A stretch of DNA of 42,406 nt from UBA3839 sp963627995. Lineage in GTDB: Bacteria > Bacteroidota > Bacteroidia > Bacteroidales > Bacteroidaceae. Below are positions 1-8,317 of this stretch, piece after piece (the stretch's first letter is position 1; each line of letters begins with the position of its first letter). Location: the NCBI GenBank assembly GCA_963627995.1, contig CAVGCV010000021.1:1-42406 (forward strand), in the 5' to 3' direction. A program made the position numbers and the translations under genes. The notes beneath the pieces were generated by a model. That model ran no database searches. It was not told the DNA's origin and worked only from the letters and a program-made list of their open reading frames with translations.

Positions 1-96
1 GCTGACGCATTCCTTGAATTACATTCCGTTATCGAAACCGCCAAAAAACACAACCGTACTCCTTTTAATGCAATTCAAGCCTTTTTTGAGGTTTGA
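1..96 (+). CDS. C-terminal tail of a probable transposase (partial)
   Basis: An open frame enters from the left edge and stops at TGA 94-96. The 31 visible residues contain the string SVIETAKKHNRTPF near the end, which resembles the C-terminus of IS66-like transposases in Bacteroidota (from memory, not searched). The stretch is visibly AT-richer than the genes that follow, which fits mobile DNA. No terminal inverted repeat can be recognised after the stop, so the end of the element cannot be placed. It could also be the tail of an unrelated gene. Confidence 0.45.
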   Translation, partial: ADAFLELHSVIETAKKHNRTPFNAIQAFFEV

Positions 97-198
97 CGAT
101 TCGTCATGCACCTACCGCTGAATAGTTACGGGAATGCGGGCTTTCCTTAATTTATACAAAAAAGGCGGAGCTCTCGTTTCCGAGTCTTTGTTTATTGC

Positions 199-206
199 TA
201 TATTTG
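199..206 (+). promoter_or_regulatory. -7 box TATATTTG for the dsbD-like gene
   Basis: TATATTTG matches the Bacteroidota -7 consensus TAnnTTTG. A TTTC lies at 177-180 near the expected -33 position. Transcription would start near 213, giving a leader of about 175 nt. This excludes the in-frame ATG at 208 as the protein start. Confidence 0.55.
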
Positions 207-324
207 CATGATTTTTGCAAGAAAATGCATTCGCGCGGCCGGGGGCGACGGGTGGGATAGTGCCCGCCCTCCTTCTCCGGGGAACGTGGCGGGTTTCTTG
301 CACGAAGAGAAAGAGAGTTCGCGT

Positions 325-345
325 TGCGCAAGGCCGCCTTGCGCA
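325..345 (+). repeat. Hairpin in the dsbD leader
   Basis: TGCGCAAGG (325-333) and CCTTGCGCA (337-345) form a perfect 9-bp stem with a CCG loop, ending 45 nt before the dsbD start codon. No immediate T-run follows, so it is not a standard terminator. It may be a leader structure. Confidence 0.5.
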
Positions 346-390
346 GCGGCGGCAGCTGGACGAGGTTTTAATTTCCTAAAAATAATAGAG

Positions 391-2460
391 ATGAAAAAAC
401 TCAGAGGAGCGGTAGCGGCTCTTGCCGTCATGCTCTTTGCTGCGGCGAGCGCGCAGATGGCGCACCCCGTGAAGGTGACGACGCAGTTGAAGAACATTTC
501 CGACACGGAGGTGGAAATCGTGTTCGACGCGACGATTGAGCCGGGCTGGCACATGTATTCGACGAACGTGGTGGAGGACGGCCCGATTCCGGCAACGCTC
601 AACATCGAGAAGATTTCGGGCGCCGCGCTCGACGGGGCGCTGAAGCCTGTCGGCAACGTGGTGAGGAAATACGAGGAGATGTTCGGCACCGAGGTGTTTT
701 TCTTCGAGAACAAGGCGCAGTTCGTGCAGCGCGTGAAGCTCGCGGGCGGCAAGTACGAGATTGAGGGCTACCTCCAGTACGCTGCCTGCAACGACCAGAG
801 CTGCACCCCTCCCACCGACGTCGAGGTGAAGTATGCGGGCGAGGCGAAAGCTCCGGCCAAGGCCGACGCGCAAAAAAAAAACGATGAGGTAAAGCCCGAG
901 GAGAAGCCGGCGCAGGAGGAAACGCCTGCCGCCGCTGCCGCCGAGCCCGACGGGGCGCTGTCCGACACGCTGGCCGCCGACACGCTGGAGGCTGTGGCGG
1001 ACGACGTGTTCGCGTCCGACCTCTGGACACCCGTCGTCGACCAGCTGAAGGCCTACGACGAGGGCGGCGACGCGAACGCGGTCGACAGCCCGCTGTGGAA
1101 AATCTTCCTGCTGGGGCTGCTTGGCGGACTGGTCGCACTGGTCACGCCCTGCGTGTGGCCCATCATCCCGATGACCGTCAGCTTCTTCCTCAAGCGCAGC
1201 GGCGACAAGAAGAAGGGGATGCGCGACGCGTGGGTGTATGGCGCGAGCATCGTCGTCATCTACGTCACGCTCGGACTGATTGTGACTGGCTGCTTCGGCG
1301 CGAGCGCGCTCAACTCGCTCGCCACGAACGCCGTGTTCAATATCTTCTTCTTCCTCATGCTGGTGGTGTTCGCCGCCTCGTTCTTCGGCGCGTTTGAACT
1401 GACGCTGCCGTCGAGGTGGAGCAACGCCGTCGATGAGAAGGCGGAGAAGACGGGCGGCCTGCTGGGCATCTTCCTCATGGCCTTCACCCTCACGCTGGTG
1501 AGCTTCTCGTGCACGGGCCCCATCATCGGCTTCCTGCTCGTGGAGGTCAGCACCTCGGGCGACATCCTTGCGCCGACGGTCGGCATGCTGGGCTTCGCCG
1601 TTGCGCTGGCGCTGCCGTTCACGCTGTTCGCCATGTTCCCCAGCTGGCTGAAGTCGATGCCGAAGTCGGGCGGATGGATGAACACGGTGAAGGTGGTGCT
1701 GGGCTTCATTGAGCTGGCCTTCGCCTTGAAGTTCCTGTCGGTGGCCGACCTCGCCTACGGCTGGCACCTGCTCGACCGCGAGACGTTCCTCGCGCTGTGG
1801 ATCGTGCTCTTCGCCCTGCTCGGCGTTTACCTGCTGGGCAAGCTCCGCTTCCCGCACGACGACGAGGGCGACGGGCGCACGAGCGTGACGCGCTTCTTCC
1901 TGGCGATGGTCTCGCTCGCTTTCGCCGTCTATATGGTGCCGGGGCTGTGGGGCGCGCCGCTGAAGGCGGTCAGCGCGTTCGCTCCCCCGATGAAGACGCA
2001 GGATTTCAACCTCGCACCCGAAATGGAGGTGAAGCCCATGTTCCAGGACTACGACGAGGGCATGGCGTACGCGCGCGCCCACCACAAGCCGGTGATGCTT
2101 GACTTCACGGGCTACGGCTGCGTGAACTGCCGGAAGATGGAGGCCGCCGTGTGGGTGGACGACCGCGTGGCCAGGAAGATGACGGAGGACTACGTGCTCA
2201 TCCAGCTCTACGTGGACGAGAAGACGAAGCTGCCCGAGCCGTTCGTGGTGGACGACAACGGCGAGGAGCGCAAGCTCCGTACCGTGGGCGACAAGTGGAG
2301 CTACTTGCAGAGCCACAAGTTCGGGGCCAACGCGCAGCCGTTCTACGTGCTGCTCGACAACGACGGAACCCCCCTGACGAAGAGCCGCAGCTACGACGAG
2401 GACATCGACACGTACCTGGACTTCCTCAACGCCGGGCTGGCCAAGTATCAACTCAAATAA
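391..2460 (+). CDS. DsbD/ScsB-like thiol:disulfide interchange protein
   Basis: Inner-membrane protein that would carry electrons from cytoplasmic thioredoxin to periplasmic thiol proteins. Starting at ATG 391 (MKKLRG, followed by a clear signal peptide) it has 689 residues. Order of parts: a DsbD-alpha-like periplasmic domain with Cys133 and Cys138; an acidic Ala/Glu/Lys linker of about 200-230; a hydrophobic transporter core with Cys254 in TPCVWPIIP and Cys374 in SFSCTGP, the cysteine pair typical of DsbD-beta; and a C-terminal thioredoxin domain with a CVNC active site (Cys577, Cys580). All redox cysteines expected of a DsbD are present. An in-frame ATG at 208 gives a longer reading but sits directly on the promoter box. 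The desulfidase gene follows after 74 nt and may be co-transcribed. Confidence 0.9.
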   Translation: MKKLRGAVAALAVMLFAAASAQMAHPVKVTTQLKNISDTEVEIVFDATIEPGWHMYSTNVVEDGPIPATLNIEKISGAALDGALKPVGNVVRKYEEMFGTEVFFFENKAQFVQRVKLAGGKYEIEGYLQYAACNDQSCTPPTDVEVKYAGEAKAPAKADAQKKNDEVKPEEKPAQEETPAAAAAEPDGALSDTLAADTLEAVADDVFASDLWTPVVDQLKAYDEGGDANAVDSPLWKIFLLGLLGGLVALVTPCVWPIIPMTVSFFLKRSGDKKKGMRDAWVYGASIVVIYVTLGLIVTGCFGASALNSLATNAVFNIFFFLMLVVFAASFFGAFELTLPSRWSNAVDEKAEKTGGLLGIFLMAFTLTLVSFSCTGPIIGFLLVEVSTSGDILAPTVGMLGFAVALALPFTLFAMFPSWLKSMPKSGGWMNTVKVVLGFIELAFALKFLSVADLAYGWHLLDRETFLALWIVLFALLGVYLLGKLRFPHDDEGDGRTSVTRFFLAMVSLAFAVYMVPGLWGAPLKAVSAFAPPMKTQDFNLAPEMEVKPMFQDYDEGMAYARAHHKPVMLDFTGYGCVNCRKMEAAVWVDDRVARKMTEDYVLIQLYVDEKTKLPEPFVVDDNGEERKLRTVGDKWSYLQSHKFGANAQPFYVLLDNDGTPLTKSRSYDEDIDTYLDFLNAGLAKYQLK

Positions 2461-2534
2461 GACGAAACACACGCTCGGGGGATGGAGGCGCGGAATGCCG
2501 CCGCTCCATCCTCCGAGCCGCGCAAGGACCATAG

Positions 2535-3842
2535 ATGGAAAAAGAAGAACGTGAGCGCATCGTCCGCCTCGTGAAGCGCGAGGTGGTGCCGGCCGTGGGA
2601 TGCACGGAGCCCATCGCCGTGGCGCTGTGCGTGGCGAAGGCCACGGAAACCCTGGGGCGGCAGCCCGAGCGGATAGAAGTCCAGCTGAGCGCGAACATCC
2701 TGAAGAACGCCATGGGCGTTGGCATTCCCGGCACGGGGATGATAGGCCTTCCCATCGCCGTGGCGCTGGGCGCGCTGATAGGGCGTTCGGAGTACGAGCT
2801 GGAGGTGCTGAAGGACGTTACGCCCGAGGCGGTGGAGCAGGGGAAGCGCCTCATGGCGGAGAACCGCATCCGCATCGGGCTGAAGCCAGGCGCGTGCGAC
2901 AAGCTCCACATCGAGGTCTGCGTCGAGGCGCGCGGCGACCGCGCCGTGGCCGTCATCTCGGGCGGGCACACGCGCTACACGCGCGTCGAGCGCAACGGCG
3001 AGCTGCTCTTTTCCTTGGAGAACAAGGGCACGGACACGGGCGACGGCTGCGAGGACGACTCGTGGCTGAACCTGCGCAAGGTCTATGACTTCGCGACGAC
3101 CGCCCCTCTCGACGAAATCGCTTTCATCAACGAGGCGCGGACGCTGAACTGCAAGGCCGCCGCCGACGCGCTCAAAGGCTGCTACGGCCACGAGCTGGGC
3201 AAGACGCTCTCGCGCCCGCTGGGGCGTGGCATCATGGGCGAGAGCATCTTCTCCCACATCATCTCGGCTACGGCGTCGGCGTGCGACGCGCGCATGGCGG
3301 GGGCCGCCATCCCGGTGATGAGCAACTCGGGCAGCGGCAACCAGGGCATTTGCGCCACGCTGCCCGTTGCCGTCTTCGGCGAGGAAAACCACAACACGGA
3401 GGAGGAGGTGACGCGCGCGCTGATGCTCAGCCACCTCACCGCCATCTACATCAAGCAGAGCCTCGGGCGCCTGTCCGCCCTGTGCGGCTGCGTGGTGGCC
3501 TCGACGGGCAGCAGCGTCGGCATCACCTACCTGATGGGCGGCACGTATGAGCAGGTCTGCGCGTCGGTGAAGAACATGGTGGCCAACCTCACGGGCATCA
3601 TCTGCGACGGCGCCAAGCCGTCGTGCGCCCTGAAGCTGGCGAGCGGCGTGTCCACGGCCGTGCTCTCCGCCATGCTGGCCATCCAGCACAAGTGCGTGAC
3701 CAGCGTCGAGGGCATCATCGACGACAGCGTCGACAGAAGCATCCACAACCTGACGCACATCGGCCGCGACGCGATGGAGGAGACCGACCGCTGCGTGCTC
3801 GAAATCATGACTTCGAAACAAACGCGCCATGCCCAAGTCTAA
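2535..3842 (+). CDS. UPF0597 / L-cysteine desulfidase-like protein
   Basis: 435 residues, beginning MEKEERERI. The family (E. coli CyuA/YhaM, archaeal L-cysteine desulfidase, related to the serine dehydratase alpha chain) breaks cysteine down to pyruvate, ammonia and sulfide with an iron-sulfur cluster. The expected cysteine contexts are visible: VGCTEPIAVAL near residue 22, NQGICATLP in the middle and CDGAKPSCALK toward the end. The glycine- and serine-rich substrate segment NSGSGNQG is intact. The gene overlaps the YitT gene by 14 nt, so the two are probably translated together. Substrate preference (cysteine or another small amino acid) cannot be read from sequence. Confidence 0.85.
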   Translation: MEKEERERIVRLVKREVVPAVGCTEPIAVALCVAKATETLGRQPERIEVQLSANILKNAMGVGIPGTGMIGLPIAVALGALIGRSEYELEVLKDVTPEAVEQGKRLMAENRIRIGLKPGACDKLHIEVCVEARGDRAVAVISGGHTRYTRVERNGELLFSLENKGTDTGDGCEDDSWLNLRKVYDFATTAPLDEIAFINEARTLNCKAAADALKGCYGHELGKTLSRPLGRGIMGESIFSHIISATASACDARMAGAAIPVMSNSGSGNQGICATLPVAVFGEENHNTEEEVTRALMLSHLTAIYIKQSLGRLSALCGCVVASTGSSVGITYLMGGTYEQVCASVKNMVANLTGIICDGAKPSCALKLASGVSTAVLSAMLAIQHKCVTSVEGIIDDSVDRSIHNLTHIGRDAMEETDRCVLEIMTSKQTRHAQV

Positions 3843-4713
3843 GTTCTTCCAGCAGATCGAGGACTACGTGTTCATCACGTGCGGCCTCTTCCTCTACGCC
3901 CTCGGCTGGGTGGCCTTCCTGCTCCCCTACGAGATAGCCTGCGGCGGGCTGACCGGCGTGTCGGCCATCGTCTATTTCCTGACGGGGATAGAGATTCAGG
4001 TGGTCTATTTTGGCGTCAACCTCCTGCTCATCCTCTTCGCCGTCAAGGACCTGGGGCTGCGCTTCTGCACCCGCACCATCTATGGCTTCGTCGTGCTCTC
4101 GGCGATACTGTGGGGCTTGCAGCGCTTGATGAGGGACGACGCGGGACGCCTTCCGCAGATACTGGGCCCGGGGCAGGAGTTCATGTCCTGCGTGCTCGGC
4201 GCGGGACTGCTCGGCGTTGGGCTTGCGCTCGTGTTCCTCCACCAGGGCAGCACGGGCGGCACCGACATCATCGCCGCCGTGGTGAACAAGCACAAGAACG
4301 TGTCGATGGGGCGCATGATTCTCTACTGCGACATCGTCATCATCTCGTCGCTCTACTTCATCTTCCACGACTGGAAGCGCGTGGTGTTCGGATTCAGCAC
4401 CATGTTCGTCGTCTCCTTCATCATCGACTATGTGATGAACTACGCCCACCAGTCGGCGCAGTTCTTCATCATCTCGAAGAAGTACAAGGAAATCCAGCAC
4501 GCGCTGCTCCACGACCTCGACCGGGGCGTGACGCTCATCCCGGCGACGGGCGGCTACAGCGGGCAGGACGTGTGCATCCTCCTCGTGGTGGTGCGGCAGC
4601 GGCAGTCGGTGGAACTCTTCCGCAAGGTGCAGGCCATCGACCCCGACGCGTTCATCTCGCAGACAAAGGCGGCCGGCGTGTTCGGCGAGGGGTTCGACAA
4701 AATCAAGGTGTAG
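3829..4713 (+). CDS. YitT family membrane protein (DUF161/DUF2179)
   Basis: 294 residues with about five hydrophobic segments in the first 200 residues, including the family-typical CGGLTGVSAIVYFL and GSTGGTDIIAAV segments. A soluble C-terminal DUF2179-like domain follows, with RGVTLIPATGGYSGQD and a GFDKIKV end. Family members are integral membrane proteins whose transported substrate is generally unknown. The start codon lies inside the end of the desulfidase gene (14-nt overlap, different frame), which suggests coupling and perhaps export of a product of that enzyme; this is inference. A strong hairpin 20 nt after the stop closes the operon. Confidence 0.88.
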   Translation: MPKSKFFQQIEDYVFITCGLFLYALGWVAFLLPYEIACGGLTGVSAIVYFLTGIEIQVVYFGVNLLLILFAVKDLGLRFCTRTIYGFVVLSAILWGLQRLMRDDAGRLPQILGPGQEFMSCVLGAGLLGVGLALVFLHQGSTGGTDIIAAVVNKHKNVSMGRMILYCDIVIISSLYFIFHDWKRVVFGFSTMFVVSFIIDYVMNYAHQSAQFFIISKKYKEIQHALLHDLDRGVTLIPATGGYSGQDVCILLVVVRQRQSVELFRKVQAIDPDAFISQTKAAGVFGEGFDKIKV

Positions 4714-4733
4714 CCGCCGCTCCAGCGAGGCAC

Positions 4734-4786
4734 AACGTCAAGGCGCCGCTGGCAGAGACCGTCTCTGCCAGCGGCGCCTTGACGTT
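4734..4786. terminator. Perfect 25-bp hairpin between convergent genes
   Basis: Arms 4734-4758 and 4762-4786 are exact reverse complements, separated by only CCG. It lies between the ends of the YitT gene (+) and the TlpA-like gene (-) and would fold in both transcripts, so it is read as a bidirectional terminator. No long T-run follows on either side. Confidence 0.7.
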
Positions 4787-4809
4787 TCGGCCGTGGCGTG
4801 CAGCCTTCC

Positions 4810-5853
4810 TTATTTCAGCACTTCCGCAACTTTCTTGCCGATGTGTTCTCCCCGCAGTCCGCGCGCCACAATCTTGCCGTCGGGGGCGAAGAGGATGATT
4901 TCGGGAATGCCCGTGATGCCATAGGCATCCGAGCCGGCCTGCTGCGCGTTGAGCATCTGCGGGTAGGGGATGCCGAGCTTCTCGATGGCAGCCAGCGTGT
5001 CCCCGGGCTTGTCCCATGTCGCCACGCCGAGCACTTCGAGGCCCTTGTCCTTGTACTGGTTGTAGACGTTGATGATGTTGGGAATCTCCGCCTTGCACGG
5101 GCCGCACCAGCTTGCCCAGAAGTCCACGAGCACGTACTGCCCCTTGCCCACGTAGTCGGACAGGCGCGTGGTCTTGCCGTCGTACTCCGCCGCGAAGTCG
5201 GTGAACATGGCCTCCTCGGACGTCTCCATCATCTTTTCGAAAGTCGCCATGCGCTTGTCGAACACCTTGTTCCCCTTCCATGCGGGCGCCATCAGTTTGA
5301 GGAGCTCCATCGCCTTGGCGGGCTTGAGCGAACCGACGAAGTTGTTCATGCAGAAATAGCCGAGCACGTCCCCGCTGTGCTTCTCCACCACGCCCGAAAC
5401 GATGCTCTCCAAGCGGTCGACAAACTCCTCCTGATTAGGATTCTCTTGCTCCTTGAAGTCGTCCTCCATCTTGTCGAGCTCGTCGAAAAGCCTCTGCGCG
5501 TCGTCGTTGAGCGGCGTGCCGCCCAGCGATTCGGGGAAGTAGTCGTCGGTCTCCGCCTTGACGGTCGTCGTGCCGTTCTCGAGGATGACGGGCTGGATGC
5601 CCCGGTTGCGGATTTTGCCGATGAGCGCGCAGAGCACGGGCGCGTCGGCCGTCCCTTTCAGCGGTTTGATTCTTCCTTTCACCACGCGCACCGTGTCGAT
5701 GTCCTTGCCCGTGATGACGTCGCGCAGGACGAATGCCTCCGTCGTCGTCTTGTCGCCGATCGTGCCTTCAAGGCGGTACTTCACCTGCGCGTCGGCCTCG
5801 CCGGCAAAGCCCATGGCTGCCGCGGCAGCGAGCGCAATGATTGCTTTTTTCAT
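4810..5853 (-). CDS. TlpA/ResA-like thioredoxin with N-terminal DUF4369
   Basis: Periplasmic thiol-disulfide protein of 347 residues. It has a signal peptide (MKKAIIALAAAAAMGFA), a DUF4369-like beta domain (about 25-120), a helical linker and a C-terminal AhpC/TSA-thioredoxin fold. The active site is WCGPC with Cys250 and Cys253 in the motif DFWASWCGPCKAEIPN. The start at 5853 is chosen because the signal peptide begins there and the promoter -7 box lies just upstream (5884-5891); an upstream in-frame ATG at 5904 would precede transcription. Such proteins are usually kept reduced by DsbD-type transporters, and one is encoded on the other side of the hairpin. The gene appears monocistronic. 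Confidence 0.88.
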   Translation of the reverse strand: MKKAIIALAAAAAMGFAGEADAQVKYRLEGTIGDKTTTEAFVLRDVITGKDIDTVRVVKGRIKPLKGTADAPVLCALIGKIRNRGIQPVILENGTTTVKAETDDYFPESLGGTPLNDDAQRLFDELDKMEDDFKEQENPNQEEFVDRLESIVSGVVEKHSGDVLGYFCMNNFVGSLKPAKAMELLKLMAPAWKGNKVFDKRMATFEKMMETSEEAMFTDFAAEYDGKTTRLSDYVGKGQYVLVDFWASWCGPCKAEIPNIINVYNQYKDKGLEVLGVATWDKPGDTLAAIEKLGIPYPQMLNAQQAGSDAYGITGIPEIILFAPDGKIVARGLRGEHIGKKVAEVLK

Positions 5854-5883
5854 AATGAGTTGTGTTGTTGTTCTTGATGGGCG

Positions 5884-5891
5884 CAAAGTTA
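5884..5891 (-). promoter_or_regulatory. -7 box TAACTTTG for the TlpA-like gene
   Basis: On the minus strand the bases read TAACTTTG, an exact TAnnTTTG match, 30 nt upstream of the ATG at 5853. No clear -33 TTTG is visible at the expected distance. Confidence 0.65.
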
Positions 5892-5956
5892 TGACTTTTT
5901 CCACACATGGCGGGCCGCCGCGCGCGGAAAAGTGCCCTCTGCCGCGCGGCGGCCTG

Positions 5957-7717
5957 TTAGTCGCCGATGCGCTCCAGCTTGAAGTCGGTGGCGGAGAACC
6001 AGCTGCGGCGGAACACGGCCCCGGTGAACGCCGGATCGGTGCTGATGCCGTAGGTGGCGGCGGTCGGCGCGGCGATGCGCACGCTGTCGATGCAGACGCG
6101 GTTCCAGCCGAAGCCCTCTCTGTTGTTGGCGCGCGCGATGGCCTTGGTGCGCTGCTGCTCGGGCGTGCCGCCCAGCAGCGTGTCCTCGGGGCTCACCAGC
6201 GCCTTCGCGTCCGCCCACAGGCTCCCGCCCGCGTCGTCCGACGCCGGAATTTCGGCCAGGTGCTTGTCGCCGTTGGCCAGCAGGAACACGAACGCTCTGC
6301 TCGGCACGCCGTCGGCTTCCTCGTCCTCGGCCTGCGCGCGGGCGAGGGCCGTCAGCCGGTAGAGGCCGGGGCCCACGGAGTCGGTGCGCTCCGCCTGGAA
6401 CTTGATGGGGGCGGCGTCGGCGCTGAAGGTGTAGGCGTCGAGGTAGCGGATGTCTCCGTCGCCCGTCGTATACTGTCCGCTGTACGTGTAGCGGTCGCCG
6501 TAGCAGTTCTCGGCGGCGGTGAGCTTCCAGCCGTTGTGCCGGAAGAAGTCCCAGTCCGTGTCGCTGAAGAAGAAGCCCTCGTGCGTGTGCGCCGCCACAT
6601 ACTCGGCGTTCCGCTCCTTCACATGGCTCGCGACGCCCTTTCCGACGAGCGTTCCCGTCATGCAGGCGAGGACGAACGCCGCCAGCCACACGCCCAGCCA
6701 CACGATGCGCTGCACGTAGCCCATGGGCTGTATGTTCCTCAGCGTGACGAGGAACGTGTGGATGGCGCAGTAGGCCGGGACGAACAGCAGGACGATGATG
6801 CAGGCGGCCAGGGCGAGGACGGTGGGCAGGTGCGCGTCGAGGAACGGCACGAACTGCGTGTCCTCCATGTCGAACATCTCGGCGAAAATGTCGGGCGAGG
6901 CAAGCATCACGGACAGCATGAACAGGGCCACCAGCACCCCGACGGCCAGCAGGACGCCGAAGCCGAGCAGCACGAACTTGAACATGATGACCAGGATGTG
7001 CACCAGCGTGTCGATCAGCTCGCGGCCGCCGCTCTTGGGCTGCGCCGCCTTCCCCTCCGCCTCTTTCGCCTGCTCCGTCACCTCCTCGGCCAGGTTCTGC
7101 GGGTTCACGTCCCGCCCTTTCATCCGCAGCCGCTCCTCCGGGCTTGTCGCCTTGGGCATGACGATGGCCAGGATGGCGTAGGCGACGACAACCGGCCACT
7201 GCAGCTGGAACACGATGAAGTTCCGCCGGGCAATCCAGTCGGGCAGAATCTGTCCCGACAGCAAGCCTACCACGCACAGGCCGACGATGACGAGCCGCCA
7301 CCATGTGACGTCGCCGCCGAAATACTGCGAGAGGCCCGACAGCACGCCGGCCACCATCTTGTTGCGCGTGTCGCGGTACAGGCGCTTCTTCTTCCGCCCC
7401 TGCTGCTCGGAGGCGTCGGCCCCGGCGTCGGCGTCCGCAGCGCCGTCCATCTCCTCGCCCCCCATCTGCTCGGGCGCGCCGATGCGCGCGACGATGCCCT
7501 GCATGTGCTCGATGCTGATGGCCTGCACGCCCTGCGCCTTCAGCTCGTCGAGCAGGTCGGCCACGCGCTCCTTGATGTCGTTCTCGATTTCCTCGCCGCC
7601 CTCGTGCCTGCAGAAGTACTTGTGCAGGGCGGCCTCGTAGTTGTTCAGCAGCTCGTAGGCGTCCTCGTCGATGGCGTAGAGGCGGCCGGACAGATTGATG
7701 GTGATATTCTTTTTCAT
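5957..7717 (-). CDS. PspC domain membrane protein
   Basis: 586 residues from MKKNITINLSG. The N-terminal ~100 residues form a soluble domain (GRLYAIDEDAYELLNNYE...KERVADLLDELK) seen in Bacteroidota PspC proteins. A PspC domain follows around 135-200 (RLYRDTRNKMVAGVLSGLSQ and two hydrophobic segments). Several further membrane segments lie between about 245 and 370, then a soluble C-terminal region of about 200 residues. PspC proteins take part in envelope-stress responses in Proteobacteria; the role in Bacteroidota is inferred. The start at 7717 lies 28 nt after the padR stop, so both genes are probably one transcript driven from the padR promoter. The C-terminal domain is not one I recognise. 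Confidence 0.85.
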   Translation of the reverse strand: MKKNITINLSGRLYAIDEDAYELLNNYEAALHKYFCRHEGGEEIENDIKERVADLLDELKAQGVQAISIEHMQGIVARIGAPEQMGGEEMDGAADADAGADASEQQGRKKKRLYRDTRNKMVAGVLSGLSQYFGGDVTWWRLVIVGLCVVGLLSGQILPDWIARRNFIVFQLQWPVVVAYAILAIVMPKATSPEERLRMKGRDVNPQNLAEEVTEQAKEAEGKAAQPKSGGRELIDTLVHILVIMFKFVLLGFGVLLAVGVLVALFMLSVMLASPDIFAEMFDMEDTQFVPFLDAHLPTVLALAACIIVLLFVPAYCAIHTFLVTLRNIQPMGYVQRIVWLGVWLAAFVLACMTGTLVGKGVASHVKERNAEYVAAHTHEGFFFSDTDWDFFRHNGWKLTAAENCYGDRYTYSGQYTTGDGDIRYLDAYTFSADAAPIKFQAERTDSVGPGLYRLTALARAQAEDEEADGVPSRAFVFLLANGDKHLAEIPASDDAGGSLWADAKALVSPEDTLLGGTPEQQRTKAIARANNREGFGWNRVCIDSVRIAAPTAATYGISTDPAFTGAVFRRSWFSATDFKLERIGD

Positions 7718-7745
7718 AAGTCTTGTGGTGTTTTTCGGGTTAAGT

Positions 7746-8072
7746 TCATGCATTCTTCAGAAAATCGACCGTATTGGCGAGCTCCACCCACGCCGCGTCG
7801 AGCTCGCCGAGGAACAGCTCGCCGTCGGCCGTCAGGGCGTAGTACTTGCGCGGCGGCCCCTGCCTCGACTCCCTCCACTCGTACGACAGCAGCCCGTCGT
7901 TCTTCAGCCGCGTCAGCAGGGGGTAGAGCGTGCCCTCCACCACCAGCAGCTCGGCCTCTTTCAGCTGCTGGATGATGTCCGGCACGTAGGCGGCCCTCTT
8001 CTTCAGCAGCAGCAGGATGCAGTATTCCAGCATCCCCTTTCGCATCTGCGATTTCGCATTGTCCAAGTTCAT
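7746..8072 (-). CDS. PadR family transcriptional regulator
   Basis: 108 residues, starting MNLDNAKSQMRKGMLEYCIL. This is the short PadR form: a winged helix with the typical string VEGTLYPLLTRLKNDGLL and the wing RQGPPRKYYALTADG. PadR proteins bind DNA as dimers and usually repress their own operon. The gene stands first in a two-gene operon with the PspC protein, so the likely target is its own promoter at 8102-8132. An in-frame upstream ATG at 8132 lies upstream of the transcription start and is rejected. Confidence 0.92.
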   Translation of the reverse strand: MNLDNAKSQMRKGMLEYCILLLLKKRAAYVPDIIQQLKEAELLVVEGTLYPLLTRLKNDGLLSYEWRESRQGPPRKYYALTADGELFLGELDAAWVELANTVDFLKNA

Positions 8073-8101
8073 GATTGCGCGTCTTTTAAGGATTACGCCG
8101 G

Positions 8102-8132
8102 CAAAGGTATGCGTTTTCAGAATACTATGCAA
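8102..8132 (-). promoter_or_regulatory. Promoter of padR-pspC
   Basis: On the minus strand TTG (8130-8132) is followed after 20 nt by TACCTTTG (8102-8109), a good -33/-7 pair for the Bacteroidota primary sigma factor. It sits about 30 nt upstream of the padR ATG. Confidence 0.7.
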
Positions 8133-8317
8133 TGCAAAGAACTGTGGAAACCTTACACTTTAATGTTGTTTAACAAGCCTTGCCGTGCCGCCCCTCCCTG
8201 CGGCTGCGCCGTGCGGAGCGAAAGTGCCGCCGCTCCGCAATGCCGCTCCGCCCGCCGCGCCCTCTCCGCCGGCCGTCCGCAAACTGCCACCGCACGCTCC
8301 GCGCAGAAAATATATTT
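8133..8317. other. GC-rich intergenic DNA, no gene seen
   Basis: Between the padR promoter and the first palindrome array the DNA is GC-rich and low in complexity (many CCGC/GCGG runs). No start-codon-led frame with recognisable protein character is seen on either strand. Confidence 0.5.

Noticed and set aside
208..390. N-terminal extension of the DsbD-like protein
   Set aside because: Its ATG lies two bases after the -7 box and so is not on the transcript; the signal peptide begins at 391.
376..2532. Long antisense frame over the dsbD-like gene
   Set aside because: GC-rich genes leave long stop-free shadows; the reading is His/Arg/Val-rich without any domain, while the plus strand has signal peptide and redox motifs.
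4703..5281. Peptide shared by readings on both sides of the 25-bp hairpin
   Set aside because: The identical peptide only reflects the perfect palindrome read from both strands; it is not a gene or duplication.
5558..7975. 805-residue plus-strand frame across TlpA, PspC and PadR genes
   Set aside because: It crosses three clear minus-strand genes and their promoters; composition is non-protein-like.
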